Assembly (NCBI GenBank): GCA_965226945.1
Contig: OZ245717.1
Location: 620,001 to 684,000, forward strand
Direction of reading: 5' to 3'
DNA length: 64,000 bases
Origin: SYLG01 sp965226945
Lineage (GTDB): Bacteria > Planctomycetota > Planctomycetia > Gemmatales > Gemmataceae
Numbering within the stretch: the stretch's first letter is position 1; the number at the start of each line of letters is the position of its first letter. Positions 17,069-25,458 of the stretch are shown here, one piece after another. The notes under the pieces were generated by a model that had not been told where the DNA came from, did not search any database, and was given only the letters and a program-made list of their open reading frames with translations. The translations under genes and the position numbers were made by a program.

Positions 17069-17467
17069 TTAAGAGCCCTTGGCCACGCGGAGCTTGACCC
17101 GGGCATTTTCATGTGTTGCCCGCGCTTCGTTTTGCACCGCTCGCGAAGCGGAAGCAGGTGGCGTGAACTCAAGTTCCTTTTGCGCGGACGCCACGTCGAT
17201 GTGGCTTTTCTCGACGGCACGTGATGTGAGCAAGGTGATGACTTCACCCTTCATCTGGACGATGCCGCCATCAATGAAATAGACCAGCTTCTTTCCGGCC
17301 GTTTCAATTGCCAGGCGACCTGCCTTGAGACGGCCGACCAGCGGCGCTCGTCCCGGCAGAAAACCAGCCTGGCCATCATAAAGCGGTACGACCACCGAAT
17401 CGGCCAGAGTGTCGACAATGGCCTTCTCGGGAGTGACCACCACGCAGCGCAAGGTTTTTGCGGCCAC
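17069..17467 (-). CDS. atpC: ATP synthase F1 epsilon subunit
   Basis: A 132-residue protein. The N-terminal beta-sandwich is recognisable (TLRCVVVTPEKAIVDTLADSVVVPLYDGQAGFLPGRAPLVGRL, residues about 4-46; compare the family GExGxLPxHAPL). The helical C-terminus is short and rich in Ala/Arg/Glu. The start is a GTG two bases after the atpD stop, with GGGAGG overlapping the end of atpD. Epsilon sits in the central stalk and can inhibit ATP hydrolysis. It is the last gene of the operon. Confidence 0.9.
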   Translation of the reverse strand: MAAKTLRCVVVTPEKAIVDTLADSVVVPLYDGQAGFLPGRAPLVGRLKAGRLAIETAGKKLVYFIDGGIVQMKGEVITLLTSRAVEKSHIDVASAQKELEFTPPASASRAVQNEARATHENARVKLRVAKGS

Positions 17468-17469
17468 CC

Positions 17470-18927
<1,458 letters not shown>

Positions 18928-19029
18928 TATTGCCGCTCCGTTTCCTTAGTTGACGAATTTGGTTCTAAAATTCTCGTGTTTTTTTTACTGAATTCTCTAC
19001 TACTCTTATCTCTTCTATACCTATCTCTT

Positions 19030-19917
19030 CTATTCGAGGGCCGCAGCGCCGCCGATCACTTCGGAGATTTCCTTGGTGATGCTTGCTTGACGGGCCCGGT
19101 TGTACTGGCGGCTCAAAAGCTTGATCATGCTGTCGGCGTTTTCGGTCGCGGCCTTCATCGTCACCCGGCGCGCGATCTGTTCACTGACCGCGGCATCGAG
19201 GAAGCACTTGAAAAGCCGGGTTCGAAACGACTGCGGCAGCAGTTCGTCAAGGATCTCTTCGGCGTTGGGGACGAATTCGTAGTCGATCGCCACTTCGGGC
19301 TTGGCGGCTTGCGCCTTCTTCGCGGTCGCGGTGGGCAAACCCGAAAGAGGCAACAAGGTTTCGACCACGGGCGTCTGGCGCGCGGGTGAGAGGAACTTCA
19401 TATACGCCACATCGACCTGATCGACCTCTCCGGCCAAAAATGCGGCCAGGTACTTGCGAGCGATCGGTTCCAAATCTTCCCATTTCGGCTTGTCGTCGAA
19501 CTGGGTGTAGGACGCGACGGTGACCACTCGCTGATACTTGAACGAGTTGATGCCTCGCTTTCCCGATGCTTCGACATCGAGCGCCAAGCCCTGCTCCTTG
19601 GCTTTGCGGATGCGGGCATTGGCCTCGCGCAGGATGCCCGTGTTGTAACCACCGCAAAGGCCGCGATTGGAACAGATGACCAGGAGGATCGCTTTCTTCA
19701 CCGGGCGCGTGGCAAGCAAGGGATGCTGACTGCTTGAGCCGCTACGCGCCAGGTCGGCCGCGACTTCGGCGATCTTGATGGTGAACGCTTCGGCCTCGGT
19801 GGCGCGATCCAGCGCTTTCTTGAAGCGGGCGGTGGCGATCAATTCCATGGTCCGGGTGATCTTCCGGATGTTACGGATCGCCTTGCGCCGACTGACGAGT
19901 TCACGCGTCTTTGCCAC
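19030..19917 (-). CDS. atpG: ATP synthase F1 gamma subunit
   Basis: A 295-residue central-stalk protein. The N-terminal coiled-coil helix reads RRKAIRNIRKITRTMELIATARF. A Rossmann-like centre carries ILLVICSNRGLCGGYNTGI. The C-terminal helix ends ENADSMIKLLSRQYNRARQASITKEISEVIGGAAAL, the conserved rotor segment. It is slightly longer than E. coli gamma (287). The 187-bp gap to atpA has no gene. Confidence 0.95.
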   Translation of the reverse strand: MAKTRELVSRRKAIRNIRKITRTMELIATARFKKALDRATEAEAFTIKIAEVAADLARSGSSSQHPLLATRPVKKAILLVICSNRGLCGGYNTGILREANARIRKAKEQGLALDVEASGKRGINSFKYQRVVTVASYTQFDDKPKWEDLEPIARKYLAAFLAGEVDQVDVAYMKFLSPARQTPVVETLLPLSGLPTATAKKAQAAKPEVAIDYEFVPNAEEILDELLPQSFRTRLFKCFLDAAVSEQIARRVTMKAATENADSMIKLLSRQYNRARQASITKEISEVIGGAAALE

Positions 19918-20104
19918 GATTCACCTTTGCGCCCTTGATCCGCACCGGGTCGTTTGACACTGGGCGATTTTGCCCAAAAACGTCATCCAACCTGCGCCAA
20001 TCCAAATCTACCTGTTGCGGTTGAAAATCCCGTTTCCTGGTCCCTTGCCGACGACTGAGCTCCCGGTTTGAAACACCCACCGGGGCTCAGCGCAAGATTC
20101 GGAC

Positions 20105-21808
20105 TTAGGCGCCCGGACGGAACTGGTGGGAGAAATCCTTGATTGCCTTTTCCAGACCCTTGGTCAGGTCGGGGGTCAGTTTTTTCTCCTTGAGAATGCC
20201 ATTGCGCACCTCGGGAGTTTGTTCCTTGAAATAACGCAGGAACTGGGTTTCCCAGGCCAGCACCTGTGGGCGGGGAACGCTATCGAGGAAACCGCGCGTG
20301 GCGGCGAAAATGATCGCCACTTGGTCCACGAAGTTCATCGGCACGTTGGCCGGTTGCTTGAGGATTTCGACCACCCGGTAGCCCCGGTCCAACTGGGCTT
20401 GGGTTGCCTTGTCCAGTTCGGTTCCAAGCTGGGCAAACGCTTCGAGTTCGCGGAAGGCCGCGAGGTCAAGACGGATGCCGCCGGAAACGCTTTTCATGGC
20501 GCCGGTTTGGGCCTTGCCACCGACGCGGCTAACCGAGATGCCCACGTCGACCGCGGGACGCAGGCCGGCGTTGAACAAGGAGCCTTGGAGGTAGATTTGG
20601 CCGTCGGTGATCGAAATCACATTCGTGGGAATGTAAGCCGACACTTCACCTTCAAGGGTTTCGATGATGGGCAGCGCGGTGAGCGATCCGCCCGAAGCGG
20701 CAACGCGCGCGAGCTTGTGGCCTGGGAACTTGGGCAGCACATCCTTGTGAGCGTGTTCTTTTTCCAAAGGCCCGACATAAACCTTGCAAGGTTCGTTGGC
20801 ATGGCGCGGTTGTTCTTGGGCATTGGTGACGCCGCAGCCTTCGGTGACTTCGGCGCCCGAATAGCCATCGGCCACAATCACCCACTTTTCCGCCAACTTG
20901 ACGGAGCGCTCAAGCAAGCGGCTGTGGGCGTAGAAGATATCGCCAGGATAAGCTTCGCGGCCGGGAGGACGGCGCATGAGCAGCGAAAGCTGGCGGTAGG
21001 CGGCGGCCTGCTTGGAAAGGTCGTCGTACACGCACAGGGTGTGCAAACCCTTGTGCATGAACCCTTCGGCAATCGCGCAACCGGCATAAGGGGCCAGGTA
21101 TTGCAGCGGCGCCGCGGCGGACGAAGAAGCGATGACGACGATGGTGTAATCCATGGCGCCGTTGGCGCGTAGCGTCTCGATCAGCTTGGCAACGGTCGAT
21201 TCCTTTTGACCGATGGCGACATAAACGCAGATAACGTCGCCGCCCTTTTGGTTCAGGATCGTGTCGATGGCGATCGTGGTCTTGCCCGTCTTGCGATCGC
21301 CGATGATCAGTTCGCGCTGACCGCGACCGATCGGAATCATCGCGTCGATGGCCTTGATGCCCGTTTGCAGCGGCTCATCGACCGGTTGGCGCGCGGCGAT
21401 GCCCGGAGCGGGAGTTTCGACGAGGCGGGACTCGTTCGTGATGATCGGCCCCTTGCCGTCAAGCGGCGTGCCCAGGGGATCGACCACGCGGCCGATCATC
21501 GCCTGGCCGACGGGGACTTGCAACAAGCGACCGGTGGCGATGACTTCATCGCCCTCGATGAGTTGCAAGTAGTCGCCGAGAATGATCACCCCGACGGAGT
21601 TTTCTTCGAGGTTGAAGGCCAGGCCGATCACCTTGGTGCGGGTGAACTCGACCATCTCTCCGGCCATGACGTTGGAGAGTCCATGGACGCGGGCGATACC
21701 GTCGCCCACTTCCAAAACCCGTCCCGTTTCCCTGGCCTCGAGCCGATCCTTAAACTTCTCGACTTCAGTTTGCAGTACGGAAACGATCTCGTCCGGCTTG
21801 AATTTCAT
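20105..21808 (-). CDS. atpA: ATP synthase F1 alpha subunit with a large insertion
   Basis: A 567-residue protein against the usual 500-515. Walker A is GDRKTGKT (residues about 170-177). The insertion, residues about 306-371, lies between HSRLLERSVKLAEKW and GGSLTALPIIET, where E. coli has a loop of roughly 20 residues. It carries a Tyr/Gly/Glu stretch, a KVYVGPLEKEHAHKD strand and KFPGHKLARV. Other motifs, including ISVSRVGGKAQ and SAYIPTNVISITDGQ, are intact, so the gene looks functional. The start at 21808 overlaps the end of atpH by 44 bases and has a GAGGAGAAGG site. Confidence 0.95.
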   Translation of the reverse strand: MKFKPDEIVSVLQTEVEKFKDRLEARETGRVLEVGDGIARVHGLSNVMAGEMVEFTRTKVIGLAFNLEENSVGVIILGDYLQLIEGDEVIATGRLLQVPVGQAMIGRVVDPLGTPLDGKGPIITNESRLVETPAPGIAARQPVDEPLQTGIKAIDAMIPIGRGQRELIIGDRKTGKTTIAIDTILNQKGGDVICVYVAIGQKESTVAKLIETLRANGAMDYTIVVIASSSAAAPLQYLAPYAGCAIAEGFMHKGLHTLCVYDDLSKQAAAYRQLSLLMRRPPGREAYPGDIFYAHSRLLERSVKLAEKWVIVADGYSGAEVTEGCGVTNAQEQPRHANEPCKVYVGPLEKEHAHKDVLPKFPGHKLARVAASGGSLTALPIIETLEGEVSAYIPTNVISITDGQIYLQGSLFNAGLRPAVDVGISVSRVGGKAQTGAMKSVSGGIRLDLAAFRELEAFAQLGTELDKATQAQLDRGYRVVEILKQPANVPMNFVDQVAIIFAATRGFLDSVPRPQVLAWETQFLRYFKEQTPEVRNGILKEKKLTPDLTKGLEKAIKDFSHQFRPGA

Positions 21809-22400
21809 GAGTGCCCTTCTCCTCAAGTAACTGCGTTAATCGCGATAATTTGGATTTGCCGCTTTGATCCCAGACCATGTCGCCGATCCGAACAACCATT
21901 CCCCCAAGAATGGTGGGATCGATTTTCGGAATGAAACGCGGGGTCTTGCCCAGGCGAGCGCGTATGACCGATTCCAGCCCGGTCAGTTGATCCGCGTTAA
22001 GCGGCACCGCGCTCGTCAGGTAGACATCGACCTTGCCTTGCTTCGTGTCGTCAAACTTCTGATACGCCGCCAGAATGTCGAGCAGTAGATATAGCCGGTC
22101 GTGGTTGTTGAGCACCTGAACGAAATTGGCGAGAAGTTCGTCGATCTTGCCGTCAAAAGCCGCGTGCAGGAGTTCTCTACGCTGGTCCTTGCTCGTACCG
22201 TTTCCTTCAAAAAACAGTTCAAACAGCCGATGGTTTTTAAGCCCCTCGAGCAAACCCGCGGCTTCTTCGCGGACCGCCGCCGAGCGATCGTTCTTGTCGG
22301 CGGCACTCCAGAGGGCCTCGGTGTAGGTATCGATGAGGCGGCGGGAAGTATTGTCGAAATACTCCGCCGTTTCGCTGCCAGTCGAATCACTTTGGACCAT
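21765..22400 (-). CDS. atpH: ATP synthase F1 delta subunit
   Basis: A 211-residue OSCP/delta protein. The N-terminal helical bundle is seen in RRLIDTYTEALWSAADKN. The C-terminal conserved strand PKIDPTILGGMVVRIGDMVWDQSGKSKLSRL is the best-conserved part of the family. It links F1 to the peripheral stalk. It begins three bases after the atpF stop and its end overlaps the atpA start, so translation is probably coupled. Confidence 0.9.
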   Translation of the reverse strand: MVQSDSTGSETAEYFDNTSRRLIDTYTEALWSAADKNDRSAAVREEAAGLLEGLKNHRLFELFFEGNGTSKDQRRELLHAAFDGKIDELLANFVQVLNNHDRLYLLLDILAAYQKFDDTKQGKVDVYLTSAVPLNADQLTGLESVIRARLGKTPRFIPKIDPTILGGMVVRIGDMVWDQSGKSKLSRLTQLLEEKGTHEIQAGRDRFRTAN

Positions 22401-22403
22401 GGT

Positions 22404-23072
22404 TTAGCGGGCCCCGGCCGTTGCCATCGATTTGTCCAGATCGACGATCGCCTCGTCGAGCAACCGAGAGTGATCCGATTCGCCGATATCCCTGCCCAGA
22501 ACCTTGGAGGTGAGCATCGAAGCCAACTTGATCGACCTCAGGGAAATCTCTTGCAACGCCTGATCCTTGGCCGTCTCCAGCGCGCGGAAGACCCGCTCCC
22601 TTTCGGCGGAGATCTCATCGCGTGCCTTGGCAAGCATTTCTTCACGAAGGTTTTGACCGTCGCGGCGAGCCTCGTCGATCATCTGGCGCACCTGATCTCC
22701 CGCCTGATCAAGCTTGGCTTTCAGTTCGGCCCGCAGTGACGCGGCTTCCGCCTTCGCTTGGGCCGCATCGTCGGCCGCCTTTTGAATCGATTTTTCTCGG
22801 TCGTCGAGGGCGGCAAGGATTGGCCTCCAGGCGAATTGCCTGAGCACGAGAATCAAACCACCGAAAACGACAAAGGCAAAAAGCGCGGTGTCGACCGACC
22901 AGCCGAAAGGATCGACGGGAGCCTTCATATCGGATGCAATCGTGTGCTCGATTTTTTTCTCGCCCTTGGTCGTCCCGTCTGGGCTGGCGCTGGAGGATCT
23001 CACATCGTAAGCCGATGAATCGGCTCCGAAGGCAACCAAGGCCAATAGTGCGAAAAACTGAGCAACGCGCAT
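22404..23072 (-). CDS. atpF: ATP synthase F0 b subunit with N-terminal signal-like extension
   Basis: A 222-residue protein. After an N-terminal hydrophobic segment (FFALLALVAFG) resembling a signal peptide and about 35 polar residues comes the b-type membrane helix (TALFAFVVFGGLILVLRQFAWRPI, split here by family-typical W-P). A long Ala/Glu/Lys coiled coil (DDREKSIQKAADDAAQAKAEA) forms the peripheral stalk. Usual b subunits are about 160 residues, so the extra head would lie on the outer face of the membrane, as inferred for other planctomycetes. A 207-bp gap separates it from atpE. Confidence 0.92.
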   Translation of the reverse strand: MRVAQFFALLALVAFGADSSAYDVRSSSASPDGTTKGEKKIEHTIASDMKAPVDPFGWSVDTALFAFVVFGGLILVLRQFAWRPILAALDDREKSIQKAADDAAQAKAEAASLRAELKAKLDQAGDQVRQMIDEARRDGQNLREEMLAKARDEISAERERVFRALETAKDQALQEISLRSIKLASMLTSKVLGRDIGESDHSRLLDEAIVDLDKSMATAGAR

Positions 23073-23279
23073 GTGACAACACCCCGAAAAACGCCGCCGT
23101 GGCAACTCAAAGTCCAACCACTGCCAAAATCCGCGGCTCACCAAGCAACCGCTTCCCAATCCGGCTGCCCCGGACATTCTCACCGCCGGGACAGCAAACC
23201 ATCCTCACGGAACGCCCCGGCGACACCGGGAACCATTCCTTGCCGCAAAGGCCGTTTGAAGGGTCCTTTGCGCCGACAC

Positions 23280-23570
23280 TTAGAACAAGGTGAACAGAAC
23301 AGCCAAAAGCGCGAGGCCTTCAAGAAGGGCCGCGATGATGATCGCGCCTTGTTGAATCTGGCCGGCGATTTCAGGCTGGCGAGCCATCGATTCGGTGAGG
23401 CTCTTGCCGATGAAACCAAGACCGATGCCCGCACCCAAAAGGGTCAGACCCAGGCCAAGTCCCTTACCGATACGAATGAGGCCTTCTTGGCCCGTTCCTT
23501 GTGCGAAAAGCGGGTCCGCAAGGAGGAGGACCGCGGTCAGGGCAATCGCCATGATTTTCATGAACTTCAT
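23280..23570 (-). CDS. atpE: ATP synthase F0 c subunit (proton type) with signal-like leader
   Basis: A 96-residue proteolipid. Residues 1-24 look like a cleavable leader (MAIALTAVLLLADPLFAQ). Two membrane helices then flank the loop ARQPEI: helix 1 GLGLTLLGAGIGLGFIGK and helix 2 with the ion-binding Glu84 in ALLEGLALLA. The residue after Glu is Gly rather than Ser or Thr, and helix 1 lacks the Gln of sodium-binding rings, so protons are the likely ion. The start at 23570 follows GGAGGG. Confidence 0.93.
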   Translation of the reverse strand: MKFMKIMAIALTAVLLLADPLFAQGTGQEGLIRIGKGLGLGLTLLGAGIGLGFIGKSLTESMARQPEIAGQIQQGAIIIAALLEGLALLAVLFTLF

Positions 23571-23654
23571 TTTTCCAATCCCTCCGATCAAAAAATTGCG
23601 GTATCCACCGCCCAAGAGTTAAACTCCAACTTGGTTTGTTAACGCCGCGCCGCC

Positions 23655-24617
23655 TTAGTGGGCGCTTGCAGGCTGGGCATGATCGGCCAGCGCGTGATCG
23701 TCATGGCCTTCGCCATGGTCGTCATGGCCGTGACCGGCGTGGGTCGCCATGCCCATAAAAAGAGCCGTCAATAGCGTGAAAACGAAGGCTTGCAAAAAGG
23801 CCACGAACAGTTCGAGGCAGCTCAAGGCGATGCAAATCGCCACGGCGCCGAACGAAACGACCGGGTGCAACCACCAGAGATAGCCATTTTCCTGACCGAC
23901 CTTGGCCGCGGTGATGATGAAACTCAACAACACCGCCAAAGCCACGTGCCCGCCGTACATGTTCGCGAAAAGACGAATCGCCAACACGGCGCTACGCACA
24001 AAAACGCCAAGGAATTCGATCACAAACAAAATGAGGCTGACGATGACTCCGCCCTTCAGATCGATCGGCATCCAAAAGCCCTTCACGTAACCGACTACGC
24101 CGTTGGCCCGAATTCCGTTGAAGTTGATGGCGATGCAGCTCACCAGGGCCAGCCCAGCCGTGACCGCAATGCTCGCGGTCGGGCTACCGCCCAGGGGTGC
24201 GGGGATCATGCCCAAAAGGTTGCAAGTCAAAATGAACAGAAACGTCGTCCACAAAAAGGGGAGAAACCGGTCGGCCTGGTCGCCCAGATTGGGACGCGCG
24301 ATGTTGTCGCGCACATAGAGAAGCAACACTTCCAGAAAATTCGCATACTTCCCCTTGGGAAGCTTCCCCCCCTTGATCGAGCGCGATAAATAGATCGCCG
24401 AAACGGCCACTATGACGGCCGCGATCAAAAGGAGAATTTTGAACTTGGTGACTTGGAAAAAGCCAAAAACCGGCTCATGTGGAAGGTGAATTCCCAGCCC
24501 TTCGGAGAAGAGGCCGCCCTTCTCGAAAAAGTGCCAGTGAAGCGCCTTGTCCTTGGGCTCTTCCAGGGCCATCTCGATGGGATTAAGACCGGCGGCATGA
24601 GCAAAAAGCCAAGACAT
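23655..24617 (-). CDS. atpB: ATP synthase F0 a subunit with His-rich tail
   Basis: A 320-residue membrane protein with the proton-channel helix carrying the essential arginine (RSAVLAIRLFANMYGGH, Arg215). The second channel helix region ELFVAFLQAFVFTLLTALF and the NLLGMIPAP loop are also present. The last 28 residues are His/Asp-rich (GHGHDDHGEGHDDH) and should face one side of the membrane. The start at 24617 begins 11 bases after the atpI-like gene. Confidence 0.94.
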   Translation of the reverse strand: MSWLFAHAAGLNPIEMALEEPKDKALHWHFFEKGGLFSEGLGIHLPHEPVFGFFQVTKFKILLLIAAVIVAVSAIYLSRSIKGGKLPKGKYANFLEVLLLYVRDNIARPNLGDQADRFLPFLWTTFLFILTCNLLGMIPAPLGGSPTASIAVTAGLALVSCIAINFNGIRANGVVGYVKGFWMPIDLKGGVIVSLILFVIEFLGVFVRSAVLAIRLFANMYGGHVALAVLLSFIITAAKVGQENGYLWWLHPVVSFGAVAICIALSCLELFVAFLQAFVFTLLTALFMGMATHAGHGHDDHGEGHDDHALADHAQPASAH

Positions 24618-24628
24618 GAACCAATACC

Positions 24629-25042
24629 CTAGCGGTGGCCAGCACCGCCGGATTCCCCACCGGTTGGCACTCTTGCCGCGACTACGAACCACCCTAGGGA
24701 AGAAACTATCAAAAAAGATAGGAACAGCCAGATGAGGAACGATTTTTTGTCGCCAAAAGCAGGGAGCTGAGCCCGCACCCAGAGCGTCAACACCAGGATG
24801 ACAACGACCTTGACGAAAGAACCGCCAAGCAGAATGATTCCCCGGCTTTGCACATCTCGCGCCATCAAAACGGCAAACGCAACGACCGGAAAGACCGCCA
24901 GGAAAATGATCGCGAATCCCACGGGGGCGCCAGGCGCTTCCTCAGGCGGCGTCAACGCGAAGCCGAGCGCCGTGATGACCAGAAACGCGAGCAGGCTCGG
25001 AAACAAGAAATAAAGGCCCAGGCCTTTGCCGTTCGCTTTCAT
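24629..25042 (-). CDS. ATP synthase-associated membrane protein (AtpI-like)
   Basis: A 137-residue protein with four predicted membrane segments (about 10-28, 40-58, 70-87, 101-121). It sits between atpZ and atpB, the usual place of atpI, whose products help assemble the c-ring or take up magnesium. Sequence similarity to AtpI is not obvious by eye, so the call rests on position, size and topology. The ATG overlaps the atpZ stop (ATGA). Confidence 0.6.
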   Translation of the reverse strand: MKANGKGLGLYFLFPSLLAFLVITALGFALTPPEEAPGAPVGFAIIFLAVFPVVAFAVLMARDVQSRGIILLGGSFVKVVVILVLTLWVRAQLPAFGDKKSFLIWLFLSFLIVSSLGWFVVAARVPTGGESGGAGHR

Positions 25043-25371
25043 TTCCCGCCCTTGGTTTTCTCGCTCTTGGAATTCACGCCCTGAGGGTTGGTTCCCCTCG
25101 GGCGGTCGTTTTTATTCATATCTCCAATAATCCGAACGAGATGCAGCCCGGAAGCGACCACCCCGAAGATCGCCCCGACGACGGTCCAGACGGGAATCGT
25201 CTGAAAGTTCAGGTCGATCAGGTATCCCAGAAACGCGGTACCGGCCATCTCGCCGCCAAGCGTGACGAATTGCACGGGATTGGGGCCGTTTGGCCCCTTC
25301 TTTTTTGCCGAAGGCTCGGTTGAGGTTCGGTCGGGCGGCTGCAAGTTTCCCAATTTCCCCAACCCCCGCAT
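25039..25371 (-). CDS. AtpZ / F0F1-ATPase subunit-like membrane protein
   Basis: A 110-residue protein with a polar N-terminus and two membrane helices (GGEMAGTAFLGYLIDLNF and VWTVVGAIFGVVASGLHLVRII), matching AtpZ-type proteins: a G-x-E-x-A/G helix, a short loop, and G-x-x-x-G in the second helix. AtpZ is encoded first in many atp operons and is implicated with AtpI in ion supply or assembly. I took the ATG at 25371 as it fits family length; a much longer upstream frame overlaps the divergent gene and is not supported. Confidence 0.7.
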   Translation of the reverse strand: MRGLGKLGNLQPPDRTSTEPSAKKKGPNGPNPVQFVTLGGEMAGTAFLGYLIDLNFQTIPVWTVVGAIFGVVASGLHLVRIIGDMNKNDRPRGTNPQGVNSKSEKTKGGK

Positions 25372-25458
25372 GAAAAAACGATTTTGGCCTTTTCTTGACT
25401 CCCAGGGAATGTCATAGCCATTTGGTTGAAAAAGTTCGATTTCGTGGGTGGGCCAACG

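Noticed and set aside
20126..21172. Long plus-strand ORF opposite atpA
   Set aside because: Reverse-strand shadow of a conserved gene; protein is Arg/Gly-rich with no family features.
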